Source of the DNA: Algoriphagus sp. AK58
GTDB taxonomy: Bacteria > Bacteroidota > Bacteroidia > Cytophagales > Cyclobacteriaceae
DNA: 64,000 bases
NCBI RefSeq assembly: GCF_014324365.1
Contig: NZ_QEIG01000028.1
Span: 1-64,000, forward strand
Direction of reading: 5' to 3'
The notes under the pieces were generated by a model, which was given only the letters and a program-made list of their open reading frames with translations, did not search any database and was not told where the DNA came from. A program made the position numbers and the translations under genes. Positions 30,845 to 39,942 of the stretch are shown here, piece after piece. The stretch's first letter is position 1. Each line of letters opens with the position of its first letter.

Positions 30845-31699
30845 TTATTTGGTTTTAAGAGTCCAAACAGGTCTCTTGGAGTGATTGACCACATCCTCAG
30901 CAATGCTTCCGGTGATCAGGTGTAGAAGTCCTTTACGGCCATGGGTAGTCATTGCAATTAGATCAGCGTCGATATCATCTGCAAATTCGATAATCCCGGA
31001 CTCTTCAGATAGGGAGTTGTAGATCTCTGCTTTGATGTTTTCGAAGTTGTGTTTTTGAACAAAAGTTCTAATTCTTGCCATGGAATCTCTGGTGGTTTCA
31101 AAGCTTCCGGGAGTATTGACGATTACGAAGTAAAATTGGGCGTCAAATACGCTTTGGATTCGTTTGATTCTGGATGCAACTTCATCATCAGAATCCCTAA
31201 AATCAGAAGCAAAGACTACTTTTTTCATGTCTTTGACATCTGTTTCATCTTTGATCGTAATCACGGGACATGGGGCAGTTCTGACGATTTTTTCGGTATT
31301 ACTGCCTACTATTACTTCTTCAAGTCCAGAGGCACCTTTTGAACCCATCACTACCAAATCCGGCTTAGCTTCAATGATGGCATCAGAAATTCCTTTAAAC
31401 ACGTTGCCTAGGATCAATTTGGTGGAAAAATCAAAAGCAGATCCTTTATATTTTTCCTGTAATTCCTTTAGCTGTTTCTTCCTGGTTTCGATCAATTCCA
31501 TGAAAAATATTTGATTTTCGAAGTCTGGAATTGGATCTAGACCACCTCCCATAGTACTCATACCTGTTGCAACAGGGACTTCTACTACATGGAATACGGT
31601 GATTTGAATTTTCGAATAATTATTTGCCAGGCTGGTGGCGAAATTTAATGCGTAAGTAGCTGTTTGGGAAAAGTCGTAAGGTACAAAGACACTGATCAT
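30845..31699 (-). CDS. Universal stress protein with two UspA domains
   Basis: 284 residues as two tandem UspA folds. Domain 1 (1-150) ends with VMGSKGASGLEEVIVGSNTE and a following RTAPCPVI; domain 2 (155-284) ends with MTTHGRKGLLHLITGSIAE. Both carry the G-x2-G-x9-G-(S/T) ATP-binding signature. Cytoplasmic stress-response protein; single gene with its own terminator. Confidence 0.93.
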   Translation of the reverse strand: MISVFVPYDFSQTATYALNFATSLANNYSKIQITVFHVVEVPVATGMSTMGGGLDPIPDFENQIFFMELIETRKKQLKELQEKYKGSAFDFSTKLILGNVFKGISDAIIEAKPDLVVMGSKGASGLEEVIVGSNTEKIVRTAPCPVITIKDETDVKDMKKVVFASDFRDSDDEVASRIKRIQSVFDAQFYFVIVNTPGSFETTRDSMARIRTFVQKHNFENIKAEIYNSLSEESGIIEFADDIDADLIAMTTHGRKGLLHLITGSIAEDVVNHSKRPVWTLKTK

Positions 31700-31770
31700 A
31701 GGTGGTTGATTTTTTACTTCTCCAAATTAGGTAAAATCAACTTCAAGAAAAGTAAAATCCGAATTTTTGA

Positions 31771-32679
31771 TCAGAAAATTACTCCCAATCCAAACAGAAT
31801 GGTCCAAAGCAAGGTGCTCAAGGCCATTTTCTTCAAAAATGGGTCAGTTTGGGCAGAATTTTGAGCGTTTTGGACACCGTATCCAACTCTCATCATAAGC
31901 GGCCATGCGAGGGTAGCTATCAAGGAAAGGTGCTGTGTACTGAGTATGGCAAAAGTCACCAATGCTAAGTAGCCGATGGTCAGGAGTGCCCAGTTGTATT
32001 GGACTGCTTTTTTCCTTCCTATGCGGACTGGAATGGATTTTTTTCCGGCCTTTTCATCGGATTCAATGTCTCGGATATTGTTGATGTTGAGTACAGCTGT
32101 ACTGAAACATCCCAATGAAATGGCAATCCATACTGCAAGGGGCTCAAAGCTTAACGTATGCAGAAAATAGGTGCCCAAAACTCCAGTCAATCCGAAGAAC
32201 ACAAAAACCGAAATATCCCCTAATCCGGCATAACCGTAAGGTTTGCTGCCTGAGGTGTAAGTAATCGCTGCCCAAATGGCGGTGATCCCTATACCCAAAA
32301 ACAACAGAAACAATTTCCAGTCATCCAAAGCCAAATAGATCAAAAGCAAGCCAGAGAGTAAGGATAGAAAGCCGAATAAATACATCGCCCGCTTCATCTC
32401 AGCCAAGGAAATAATTCCCGATTGGACGGCCCTTACAGGACCTTGGCGCTCAGCTGAATCCGCCCCATGAACTGTATCTCCATAGTCATTGGACAGATTG
32501 GACAGTATTTGTAGGAAAATGGTAGTGAGTGATGCCAAAAGCAAAATTTCCCAACGGAATTCATCTTGCCATTTGGCAAGGAAAGAGCCTGCCAGGATAC
32601 TCGCTAAGGCTAATGGTAAAGTACGAAGCCTGACTGCGTGCAGCCAGGCCTCTTTTTTGGTTGTAATTTCTTTTTTCAA
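31771..32679 (-). CDS. menA: 1,4-dihydroxy-2-naphthoate polyprenyltransferase
   Basis: 302 residues, UbiA-fold membrane protein with about eight hydrophobic segments. The first Asp-rich motif is NLSNDYGDTVHGADSAERQG near residue 62 and the second NNIRDIESDEKAGKKS near 200, both binding the Mg-pyrophosphate. Adds the prenyl tail to DHNA in menaquinone synthesis. It follows gpx by 15 nt and probably belongs to the argS-gpx-menA operon. Confidence 0.94.
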   Translation of the reverse strand: MKKEITTKKEAWLHAVRLRTLPLALASILAGSFLAKWQDEFRWEILLLASLTTIFLQILSNLSNDYGDTVHGADSAERQGPVRAVQSGIISLAEMKRAMYLFGFLSLLSGLLLIYLALDDWKLFLLFLGIGITAIWAAITYTSGSKPYGYAGLGDISVFVFFGLTGVLGTYFLHTLSFEPLAVWIAISLGCFSTAVLNINNIRDIESDEKAGKKSIPVRIGRKKAVQYNWALLTIGYLALVTFAILSTQHLSLIATLAWPLMMRVGYGVQNAQNSAQTDPFLKKMALSTLLWTILFGLGVIF

Positions 32680-32694
32680 TGAATTTCAGTGAAA

Positions 32695-33279
32695 TCAGGC
32701 TTCAATCAGTTTCAAAATCTGCTCATCGAGAGGAGTCACAGAAGATGGGAAGAATTTAACCAGTTCTCCTTTTTCGTTGATGAAATACTTACAGAAGTTC
32801 CAGCTCGGTTCTTCATTGTTCCAGCCGTTTTGCTTGGCATCAGAAAGCCATCTGTAAAGTGGATGCTTATCAAAACCCTTCACAGAAATCTTTTCAAACA
32901 TAGGAAAAGTCACCCCATATTCTGTGGAACAAAACTCTTTGATTTCTTCATTGGAACCCGGTTCCTGACCACCGAAGTTGTTTGCAGGGAATCCCAATAC
33001 CATAATCTTGTCGCTATGGTTGGCATAAAGCTCCTGAAGCTGTGCGTACTGCTTAGTATAACCACATTTGGAGGCCACGTTGACAATAAGCAGCTTTTTA
33101 CCTTTGAAAGAGGCGAAATCAACTTCTTTTCCGTTGATGTCTTTCATTTTGAAATCATAGAATGAACTTTCCATAGTTTGATCATAGGATGGGTGAAAAC
33201 TTGCTTTGTCGGTGGGACGCTCTAGTGTTTTGCCACAGGCTAACAGGATGATGGAGAGGATCGCTAAAATAGTTTTCAT
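32695..33279 (-). CDS. Glutathione peroxidase-family thiol peroxidase, lipoprotein
   Basis: 194 residues. The N-terminus (LSIILLACGKTLE) has a lipobox with Cys16, placing it in the envelope. Family motifs: VASKCGYTKQYAQLQELY (active-site Cys instead of selenocysteine), LGFPANNFGGQEPGS with the catalytic Gln, and PSWNFCKYFI with the catalytic Trp and Asn. Bacterial Cys-type members generally use thioredoxin-like donors. It starts 2 nt after the argS stop. Confidence 0.93.
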   Translation of the reverse strand: MKTILAILSIILLACGKTLERPTDKASFHPSYDQTMESSFYDFKMKDINGKEVDFASFKGKKLLIVNVASKCGYTKQYAQLQELYANHSDKIMVLGFPANNFGGQEPGSNEEIKEFCSTEYGVTFPMFEKISVKGFDKHPLYRWLSDAKQNGWNNEEPSWNFCKYFINEKGELVKFFPSSVTPLDEQILKLIEA

Positions 33280-33281
33280 AA

Positions 33282-35072
33282 TTACATTCGTTCTGGGACT
33301 TGTATACCAAGCAAACTCATCCCTTTTTTAATTGTTTTGGCAGTGTGTGCCGAAAGTGCCACACGGAAGGCCTGAATTGCAAGATCTTTTTCATGGAATA
33401 TCGGAAGTTCTGCATAGAAGCGGTTGTATTCCTTGGCTAAATCAAAAAGATATTGAGCGACTATAGAAGGTGAGTATTCGTCTCCAGCCATTTTGATTTT
33501 CCGCTCAAAATCATTTAAGATCTGGATCAATCCTGTTTCTGATTCCGCCAATTCACTTACTTGTGAAAAATCCGCTGACCTGTAATTCACACCGATTTGA
33601 TCCGCTTTTCTCAAAATCGCTGCGATTCTGGCGTGTGAATATTGTACAAATGGACCCGTATATCCCTGGAACTCGATAGATTCCTGAGGATTGAAAAGCA
33701 TTCGCTTTTTAGGGTCTACCTTGAGCAAGAAATATTTCAAAGCGCCTAATCCGAGGATTTCATAAAGTTCCTTGGCTTGCTCTTCGGTAAAGCCTTCGAT
33801 TTTTCCAAGTTCCTTGGTGTGATGCTCTGCAGTTTCGATCATTTCCTGAATCAAATCATCTGCATCAACTACAGTACCTTCGCGGGATTTCATTTTGCCG
33901 GTAGGCAGATCCACCATGCCATAAGACAGGTGGTAAAGACCGGGTCCATAGGAACGGCCCAGCTTACGCATGATCTTAAACAAGACATCAAAGTGGTAAT
34001 CCTGCTCATTTCCAACCACATATACTGATTTATCGATCTGAAAATCTCTGTATTTCAGATCAGCAGTACCCATGTCTTGGGTAATGTATACCGAAGTTCC
34101 ATCACCTCTCAGTACCAGCTTTTCGTCCAAACCTTCAGTAGTAAGGTCTACCCACACCGATCCGTTTTCTTTTTTGAAAAAGACTCCCTTAGCGAGGCCT
34201 TCCTCTACGATATCTTTTCCGAGAAGATAGGTGTCCGACTCATAGTAAAACTTGTCGAAGTTGACGCCCATTTTGCGATAAGTCGCATCAAACCCTGCAT
34301 AGACCCACACATTCATCTGCTTCCAAAGAGAAACAACCGCCTCGTCTCCTGCTTCCCACTTTCGGAGCATTTCTTGGGCTTCTAGGAGTATTGGGGCATT
34401 TTTCTTGGCTTCCTCTTCGGATTGTCCCTGATCGATGAGTTCCTTGATTTGTTTTTTGTATTCGACATCAAACTTGACATAATATTTTCCTGCCAAGTGA
34501 TCTCCTTTAAGACCAGAACTTTCCGGAGTTTCTCCATTTCCAAAGTGCTGATAGGCTACCATGGATTTGCAGATGTGTATACCCCGATCGTTGACCAAGT
34601 TGGCCTTGATGACTTCATAGCCATTGGCTTTGAGGATTTCAGCGACCGAATAGCCAAGGAAGTTATTTCTGAGGTGTCCGAGGTGAAGCGGTTTGTTCGT
34701 ATTTGGAGAGGAGTATTCCACCATGACCTTTTGGCCATTGGATGGAAGCTGGCCTAAGGTTGGATTGCTGTAGATTTTTTGGAAAAGATCCAGCCAAACA
34801 CGTTCATTCAGAACAAGGTTCAAGAATCCTTTGACCACATTGAAGTCACTCACGGCCGGTACATTTGCTTTCAGATAGTCACCGATGAGTTTGCCTGTAT
34901 TCTCAGGAGAAGTTTGGGACACTTTCAAAAAAGGGAAGACCACAAAAGTGTAGCTTCCTTCAAATTCCTTTTTGGTAGGAGAGAGGCTGATCTGCTCCAA
35001 AGGAAGATCATGGTTGAATATATTCTGAAATGCGAGCTGTATGCCTTGGATGATGGATTCTTGAAAGTTCAT
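33282..35072 (-). CDS. argS: Arginine-tRNA ligase
   Basis: 596 residues, class Ia synthetase. The HIGH-type motif is PLHLGHLRNN near residue 130, and MKSREGTVVDADDL near 375 stands at the KMSKS position, which is usually degenerate in ArgRS. N-terminal additional domain and C-terminal DALR anticodon domain (QYSHARIAAILRKA near 480) are present. First gene of an apparent operon with gpx and menA. Confidence 0.97.
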   Translation of the reverse strand: MNFQESIIQGIQLAFQNIFNHDLPLEQISLSPTKKEFEGSYTFVVFPFLKVSQTSPENTGKLIGDYLKANVPAVSDFNVVKGFLNLVLNERVWLDLFQKIYSNPTLGQLPSNGQKVMVEYSSPNTNKPLHLGHLRNNFLGYSVAEILKANGYEVIKANLVNDRGIHICKSMVAYQHFGNGETPESSGLKGDHLAGKYYVKFDVEYKKQIKELIDQGQSEEEAKKNAPILLEAQEMLRKWEAGDEAVVSLWKQMNVWVYAGFDATYRKMGVNFDKFYYESDTYLLGKDIVEEGLAKGVFFKKENGSVWVDLTTEGLDEKLVLRGDGTSVYITQDMGTADLKYRDFQIDKSVYVVGNEQDYHFDVLFKIMRKLGRSYGPGLYHLSYGMVDLPTGKMKSREGTVVDADDLIQEMIETAEHHTKELGKIEGFTEEQAKELYEILGLGALKYFLLKVDPKKRMLFNPQESIEFQGYTGPFVQYSHARIAAILRKADQIGVNYRSADFSQVSELAESETGLIQILNDFERKIKMAGDEYSPSIVAQYLFDLAKEYNRFYAELPIFHEKDLAIQAFRVALSAHTAKTIKKGMSLLGIQVPERM

Positions 35073-35084
35073 ATTTTAAACCGC

Positions 35085-35312
35085 AAAGGTCTCTAAGTTG
35101 AAATGAGAGTTCTCAAAGATTTTAAATGTAACCGCAAAGGTCTCAAAGGTGAAACAAGAGTTTGCAAAGGTAAGATTACTGAGGTGATTAGAAAAAGGAA
35201 TAACCTCCAAGAGTTCCCAAAGATTTAGCCGCAAAGCTCACAAAGTAGAAAAGAAAGTACACAAAGATTTAATCGAAAAGGGCACAAGGAGAAAAGAAGT
35301 GCATTAAAAGGA
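35085..35312. repeat. Degenerate GCAAAG-phrase repeats, left of the GxxExxY gene
   Basis: Successive similar units begin ACCGCAAAGGTCTC (35080s and 35130s), GCCGCAAAGCTCACAAAG (35229) and close with TCAAAGATT or ACACAAAGATTTA. They drift strongly but keep the order GCAAAG, GAAA, AGAGTT or AAAGTA, CAAAGATT. Confidence 0.65.
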
Positions 35313-35349
35313 GGTAGGATTGATTTTAATTTCCAATTTGGAATCCATA

Positions 35350-35760
35350 TTAATAGTTAGGTTTTCTGAATCGGTCATTGATCACTCGTTGAAGGCCGAA
35401 TTTCAAAAGAGTCACATTGAAATTTATAAGGAGACCTAGCTTGTAGTTCCCCAAATTTAAATAATTGATGACTTGGGCTAAATGAAGATCATTGAGATAC
35501 TCTACGGATTTGAGCTCCAGAACTAGTTTGTTCTCTACCAGAATATCGATTTTGTAGGCTACCTCAATCCTAATATCCTCCATTTCCAAAGGAAGGATTT
35601 TTTCAACCTCGATTTGGAAACCTTCTTTCATTAACTTTTTAGCCAACACTTTTTTGTAAGCGTTTTCTAAAAGTCCTGGCCCCAAAACTTTATGGACTTC
35701 AATTGCACATCCGATCACCTTGGTGGCCAATTCGTCCTCTGAACAATGGCAATAGGTCAT
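35350..35760 (-). CDS. GxxExxY family protein
   Basis: 136 residues. The signature GPGLLENAYKK lies near residue 28, followed by the nuclease-like core EVAYKIDILVENKLVLELKSVE (Asp, Glu-x-Lys) near 75-92 and a closing KFGLQRVIN. The E-x-K layout is suggestive of a PD-(D/E)xK fold, but no activity is known for the family. It is flanked on both sides by degenerate repeats in opposite orientation, consistent with a repeat-associated element. Confidence 0.9.
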   Translation of the reverse strand: MTYCHCSEDELATKVIGCAIEVHKVLGPGLLENAYKKVLAKKLMKEGFQIEVEKILPLEMEDIRIEVAYKIDILVENKLVLELKSVEYLNDLHLAQVINYLNLGNYKLGLLINFNVTLLKFGLQRVINDRFRKPNY

Positions 35761-35769
35761 AATTAAAAA

Positions 35770-35802
35770 ACTTTGTGTCCTCTAATTTAACCTTTGTGAA
35801 CT
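35770..35802. repeat. Complement-type phrase right of the GxxExxY gene
   Basis: CTTTGTGTCCTCTAATTTAA, then CCTTTGTGAACTT: the reverse complement style of the CACAAAG phrases on the other side of the gene, 10 nt from its ATG. Confidence 0.6.
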
Positions 35803-35819
35803 TGGAGGTGAAATTTTTA

Positions 35820-36770
35820 TTAGAAGTTTTCCACCAGCGATTTGGTTGTGATTTCCAAGACATCGAATGCGATTTCAGCCATGGTGTTTTCGGTGTCGAG
35901 CGTGGGATTCACTTCCACGATTTCCCAGCAGCAGACGCGTTTGTCTTTGATCAACTCCGCATTGAGTTGGATCGCTTCCTCTACTGTCAGTCCATTCGGT
36001 ACGGGTGTGCCTGTGCCGACGGAAATGGAACTATCCAAGCTGTCCACATCAAAGGAAATGTAGATTTGATCGCAATCTTTTAAAATTTGCAGTGCTTCCT
36101 GTGCCACTTTGGAAACGCCCAAATCACGAACTTCTGCCGTGCTGAAGTTTTTGATTCCGAATTTTTTTATCAAAAAATCTTCCGGTGTCTCGGTATCACG
36201 TACGGAGATAAATACAATGTCCTTGGGGTCTATTTTGGGAAAATCACCCCCGATTTTTTTTATTTTTTCCCAAAAGGAAATTGTTTCTGAAATAGGTTGA
36301 TTCACTTTGCACTCCAGATTATCCAATTGAGCTACCATAGCCAAAGGCATGCCGTGCATGTTTCCGGAAGGAGTGGTGTAGGGTGTGTGCAGATCTGCAT
36401 GGGCATCGATCCAAATTACTCCCAATCTTTTTTCTGGATGGGCCGCTTTGATCCCCATGATGGTGCCTGCTGCGGTACTATGGTCTCCTGCCAAAACAAT
36501 AGGAAATTTTTTTTCCAATCGAAGTGATTCGATGGTAGAATAGACGTTTTTCAAAACCTGATAGACACCGTCAATGTATTTGGCATGTGGATGTTTGTTG
36601 CCTTTCCAAAGGAAGTTGTTGGCATCGGGAACGTTGATCGGGTCGAACTGAGTGAAAAAATTGGACTTTTTGTCTAAGCTGGCGATTTTCAGTGCATCCA
36701 CTCCCAAACTTGCTCCGCGTGTACCGGCAGCGATCTCCGAACGGACTTCTACTAATTTAATCTTTCTCAT
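35820..36770 (-). CDS. Arginase-family hydrolase
   Basis: 316 residues, ureohydrolase fold. Metal ligands are visible in LAGDHSTAAG, WIDAHADLHTP, and SFDVDSLDSS; GNMHGMPLAM near residue 138 and GTGTPVPNGLT near 240 match arginase rather than agmatinase or formiminoglutamase. Would convert arginine to ornithine and urea. It lies divergent from a short gene and 830 nt from an arginine decarboxylase, so arginine metabolism clusters here. An exact minus-strand TAGTTTTG is 43 nt upstream. Confidence 0.88.
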   Translation of the reverse strand: MRKIKLVEVRSEIAAGTRGASLGVDALKIASLDKKSNFFTQFDPINVPDANNFLWKGNKHPHAKYIDGVYQVLKNVYSTIESLRLEKKFPIVLAGDHSTAAGTIMGIKAAHPEKRLGVIWIDAHADLHTPYTTPSGNMHGMPLAMVAQLDNLECKVNQPISETISFWEKIKKIGGDFPKIDPKDIVFISVRDTETPEDFLIKKFGIKNFSTAEVRDLGVSKVAQEALQILKDCDQIYISFDVDSLDSSISVGTGTPVPNGLTVEEAIQLNAELIKDKRVCCWEIVEVNPTLDTENTMAEIAFDVLEITTKSLVENF

Positions 36771-36812
36771 CTCAGGTTAAAATTTGGGTTTTAGCTTTTT
36801 AAAAGTTGATGG

Positions 36813-36820
36813 CAAAACTA
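36813..36820 (-). promoter_or_regulatory. -7 element TAGTTTTG for the arginase gene
   Basis: Exact TAnnTTTG match on the minus strand; leader about 38 nt. Confidence 0.5.
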
Positions 36821-36918
36821 CTCAAATGGCCCAATTTTCCATCTTTCGTGGAATTTGAAAATTTTTTAAAATCCCTATAAAAATTATAGGGAATATAGGT
36901 TTTTAAATTTCTATTCCA

Positions 36919-36926
36919 TACTTTTG
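36919..36926 (+). promoter_or_regulatory. -7 element TACTTTTG
   Basis: Exact TAnnTTTG match 27 nt before the ATG at 36954. It contains the TTG that would lengthen the ORF. Confidence 0.55.
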
Positions 36927-36953
36927 AAGCACTTTCAATTAAACACCTTCCAT

Positions 36954-37397
36954 ATGAGCGTAGCAGTACAAATGAGCCATCCTCAGAAAAACACCACTTC
37001 TTGGACCGTATCGACTTCTCCCGAGTTGGTCAGGTTCAGTTTGGGTCAACAGGAGATCCTGAAAATCTTTTCTCAGCCTATTGCCAACAAAATGCAAGGA
37101 ATGTGTCGATTTGAAAAAGGATTCGAGAGGCTGTTGCCTCTTTTCCGAGGATTGATTGGATTGGGAAAACCTGCCTCCTTAAGTTTGATTTATGACTTCA
37201 ATCGTGCTCAGGTATTTTTCACTTTTTCTCAGGCTGAAATCAACGAGGTTGAAAATTTTTTCAGCAAGGTGATCGATATGCTAAAGAAAGAGGTTCGATT
37301 CAAGCAGATTTTGGAAAAGGTGATCGAAAACAACCGGAGACACCTAGCCGAACAGGCCTTACTTCAGTCATCCCTTCATAGCGTGAATTGGGATTAA
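36954..37397 (+). CDS. Hypothetical protein next to arginine genes
   Basis: 147 residues from MSVAVQMSHPQKNTTSW. Soluble, no signal, mixed alpha/beta with a C-terminal charged helix of about 60 residues (EINEVENFFSKVIDMLKKEV to RHLAEQALLQ) likely to be coiled. Not recognised. The ATG at 36954 is preferred because the longer TTG start falls within a -7 element. Followed by a hairpin and then, 200 nt on, the arginine decarboxylase in the same direction. Confidence 0.65.
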   Translation: MSVAVQMSHPQKNTTSWTVSTSPELVRFSLGQQEILKIFSQPIANKMQGMCRFEKGFERLLPLFRGLIGLGKPASLSLIYDFNRAQVFFTFSQAEINEVENFFSKVIDMLKKEVRFKQILEKVIENNRRHLAEQALLQSSLHSVNWD

Positions 37398-37416
37398 CAT
37401 TCCAAAAGGTTTTTGG

Positions 37417-37452
37417 AAAAGGGACAAGTCTAAAAAGGATTTGTCCTTTTTC
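37417..37452 (+). terminator. Probable terminator
   Basis: AAAAGGGACAA pairs with TTGTCCTTTT (one bulged G, loop about 13 nt) followed by a T-rich tract, 20 nt after the hypothetical gene. Confidence 0.55.
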
Positions 37453-37597
37453 TTTTTTGGAATAAAGTTTCCATCACGGCTTGTAAACCCCTGACAAATC
37501 TTCTCCTGTGGGTGAAGTTTTCTCCGATGCATTTGATATCCCCCGATAAAAGCGCAATTTTTGCAGCCTTATTCTCCGTAGTTAACCCCCTTGGTAA

Positions 37598-38986
37598 ATG
37601 AACAGATACATTGACTTGATCCAGCAGACCTTTGACTTTCCGACCAAAGAGTTTCATGTAGAAAATAATGAGCTCTTTTTCAACGGAGTCAATCTGATGG
37701 AAATCATCGAAACCTACGGCACGCCGCTCAAACTGACCTATTTGCCTAAAATTTCGGAAAATATCCAAAACGCAAAAAGGTATTTTGCCAATGCCATGGC
37801 TACCCACAATTACCAGGGGAAATATACCTATTGCTACTGCACCAAGTCTTCGCATTTCAGCTTTGTATTGGATGAGGCACTGAAAAACGACATTCATATT
37901 GAGACGTCTTCCACCTTTGACATCCCTTTGGTAAGAAGCCTCTATGAGAAAGGTAAAATCACCAAAGACACCTATATCGTCTGTAATGGATTCAAGCGGG
38001 AGAAATACAAGCAGTATATCTCAGAGCTCTTGAATGATGGTTTTAAAAATTGTATTCCGATTTTGGACAATCTCACCGAGATCGATTACTACTTGGAGCA
38101 TGTCAAGGTACCTTTTCAAGTGGGGATTCGAATCGCGGCCGACGAAGAGCCCAAATTCGGCTTCTATACTTCCAGATTGGGAGTGAGATACAATGACATC
38201 ATTCCTCTTTTTGAAGAAAAAATCAAAAACAATCCTCAGGTCAGCCTGAAAATGCTTCACTTTTTCATCAATTCAGGGATCAAGGATACCGCCTACTACT
38301 GGTCTGAATTGACCCGTTTTATTCAAAAATACGTGGAGCTCAAGCGTGTTGCCCCAAGTTTGGATTCCATGGATATCGGAGGAGGTTGGCCGATCAAGAC
38401 CAACGTCTTCTTTGATTATGATTACCAATACATGGCAGATCAGATTGTGAAGAATATCAAGTGGATGTGTGCCAAAAACAATACCACCGAACCGAATATT
38501 TTCACGGAATTTGGCAGCTACACGGTAGGAGAGAGTGGGGCAGTACTGTATTCGATCCTGGAAGAAAAGCTCCAAAACGACAAGGAACTCTGGTATATGA
38601 TCGATGGGTCATTTATCACCCAACTTCCGGACAGCTGGGGGCTCAATCAGAAATACATCATGCTCGCGGTCAATAACTGGGATGAAACCTATCAAGGCAT
38701 TTCCCTGGGAGGCTTGACCTGCGACAGCATGGATTACTACAACTCCGAGGCACATCAGTTCAATATCTACCTTCCTAAGATCGAGCAAGGCAAAAAGCAA
38801 TACATCGGTTTCTTCCATACCGGAGCTTACCAGGAATCCCTTGGAGGCTACGGAGGAATTCAGCATTGCCTTATCCCTGCACCAAAACATGTCCTGATCG
38901 ATCGCGACGAAAATGGCGAGATCAAGCATTGGCTATTTGCCAAAGATCAGACCGAGGAGAGTATGTTGAAGACGTTGGGATACTGA
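37598..38986 (+). CDS. Arginine decarboxylase-type PLP enzyme (fold III, short form)
   Basis: 462 residues. PLP Lys lies in YCYCTKSSHFSFV near residue 85; HFFINSGIKDT near 224 and DIGGGWPIKTN near 265 form the phosphate-binding side; ETSSTFDIPLV and FGSYTVGESGAVLY complete the barrel and C-terminal motifs. At 462 residues it lacks the long insert of E. coli SpeA (about 650), like the short biosynthetic decarboxylases of Bacteroidota. Probable product is agmatine for polyamines, inferred from family and the neighbouring arginase; diaminopimelate-type activity is less likely. Confidence 0.85.
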   Translation: MNRYIDLIQQTFDFPTKEFHVENNELFFNGVNLMEIIETYGTPLKLTYLPKISENIQNAKRYFANAMATHNYQGKYTYCYCTKSSHFSFVLDEALKNDIHIETSSTFDIPLVRSLYEKGKITKDTYIVCNGFKREKYKQYISELLNDGFKNCIPILDNLTEIDYYLEHVKVPFQVGIRIAADEEPKFGFYTSRLGVRYNDIIPLFEEKIKNNPQVSLKMLHFFINSGIKDTAYYWSELTRFIQKYVELKRVAPSLDSMDIGGGWPIKTNVFFDYDYQYMADQIVKNIKWMCAKNNTTEPNIFTEFGSYTVGESGAVLYSILEEKLQNDKELWYMIDGSFITQLPDSWGLNQKYIMLAVNNWDETYQGISLGGLTCDSMDYYNSEAHQFNIYLPKIEQGKKQYIGFFHTGAYQESLGGYGGIQHCLIPAPKHVLIDRDENGEIKHWLFAKDQTEESMLKTLGY

Positions 38987-39021
38987 GAAGTGGGAAGATA
39001 GGAGACGGAAGACCGAAGAGA
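38985..39021. repeat. Heptanucleotide array at the decarboxylase stop
   Basis: GAGAAGT, GGGAAGA, a two-base slip, GGAGACG, GAAGACC, GAAGAGA. It starts one base inside the stop codon (TGA at 38984-38986) and resembles the array at 19118, also directly after a stop. Confidence 0.7.
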
Positions 39022-39053
39022 CCAAATCTGTACTACCTGTCATCCAAATAAAA

Positions 39054-39086
39054 ATAAAAAAGACCGCTGAGAGGCGGTCTTTTTGT
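39054..39086. terminator. Bidirectional terminator
   Basis: AGACCGC/GCGGTCT stem with a 6-nt loop, A-tract before and T-tract after; lies between the convergent decarboxylase and DUF5715 genes. Confidence 0.87.
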
Positions 39087-39111
39087 TGGGGTGTGTTTGT
39101 CGAAGTGAAGT

Positions 39112-39840
39112 TTACCTCACCGTCACATGATAGCAGCTTTGCCTTCGCTCCTTGATGACGTAGATTTTGCCGGTTTGCTGGAAGTGGTTTAGAACCGTTT
39201 CCAGGTTTTTTTGGGCCTTTGCATCCCATTCTCTTATTCCATTAAATCGAATGTAGGAGATATCAAACGAGACTCCATAAGAATGGGAACTGTTGCCATC
39301 GGTGGCATTCCGGTTTCTTCGTTTCAGTGCTTTTTGCTGTTCTTCAGTCCGGGTGGCAGAGGATACGGTGAAGAAATTTCCTGCTCCAGCCAAAGCTTCA
39401 TAGGCTAATCCGAGTTCTTCTAAGACTTTTTTGGATTCTGGTGTGATGTAAGGGAAACTATGCGTAAGTGAATCTACTCGGTATCCTTTTCCGGAACTTG
39501 CTTCTACCAAGGTCCGTTCAAAAACCCGTTGAAAAAGTTCGTACTCATTTTGTATCAGCTTGAGGCCTTTGAGTTCCGCTGCACTGAGGTGTTCTTCGTA
39601 CGTGTCTTTTTTTAACCTTCCCGAATACGAAACCAATTCAGTCGGATCAAACGAATTTTCTATTTCAGCTTGATTGGTTTGCGGCGGTATAACTTCGCTC
39701 TTCACTTCCTTTCGAAAAAAATCTGAATAAATATCCAAAAGTATATACTTCAGATCCGGCTGCAGGGAGACTACAGCCACCAAGTAAACACTGAATAAAA
39801 CACAGAAGGTGGAAATAAACAGAAGGGTGGATTTCTTCAT
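39112..39840 (-). CDS. DUF5715 protein (M15-like D,D-carboxypeptidase fold)
   Basis: 242 residues, one N-terminal membrane segment or uncleaved signal (LLFISTFCVLFSVYLVAVV). The C-terminal half carries SSATRTEEQQKALKRRN, SSHSYGVSFDISYIRF (His and Asp seven residues apart) and a last zinc ligand in SCYHVTVR, the H-x6-D...H layout of M15 peptidases. Probably periplasmic peptidoglycan trimming, inferred from fold. Located between the decarboxylase terminator and the UXS terminator, so a single transcript. Confidence 0.82.
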   Translation of the reverse strand: MKKSTLLFISTFCVLFSVYLVAVVSLQPDLKYILLDIYSDFFRKEVKSEVIPPQTNQAEIENSFDPTELVSYSGRLKKDTYEEHLSAAELKGLKLIQNEYELFQRVFERTLVEASSGKGYRVDSLTHSFPYITPESKKVLEELGLAYEALAGAGNFFTVSSATRTEEQQKALKRRNRNATDGNSSHSYGVSFDISYIRFNGIREWDAKAQKNLETVLNHFQQTGKIYVIKERRQSCYHVTVR

Positions 39841-39909
39841 AAAGCAATGAAGCGAACTCGAGGCGGTCGTGAAAGTTTTTTGTGGTAAATGGTTGAATTT
39901 TGGGAAATC

Positions 39910-39937
39910 AAAAAGACCGCTTGAGGGCGGTCTTTTC
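39910..39937 (-). terminator. Terminator of the UDP-glucuronate decarboxylase gene
   Basis: AAAAGACCGC/GCGGTCTTTT stem; its core GACCGC hairpin is nearly the same as the terminator at 39054-39086. Confidence 0.85.
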
Positions 39938-39942
39938 GGGTA

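Noticed and set aside
36924-36953. Longer TTG start for the hypothetical gene near arginase
   Set aside because: The TTG is part of an exact TAnnTTTG element, so it is upstream of the predicted transcript start.
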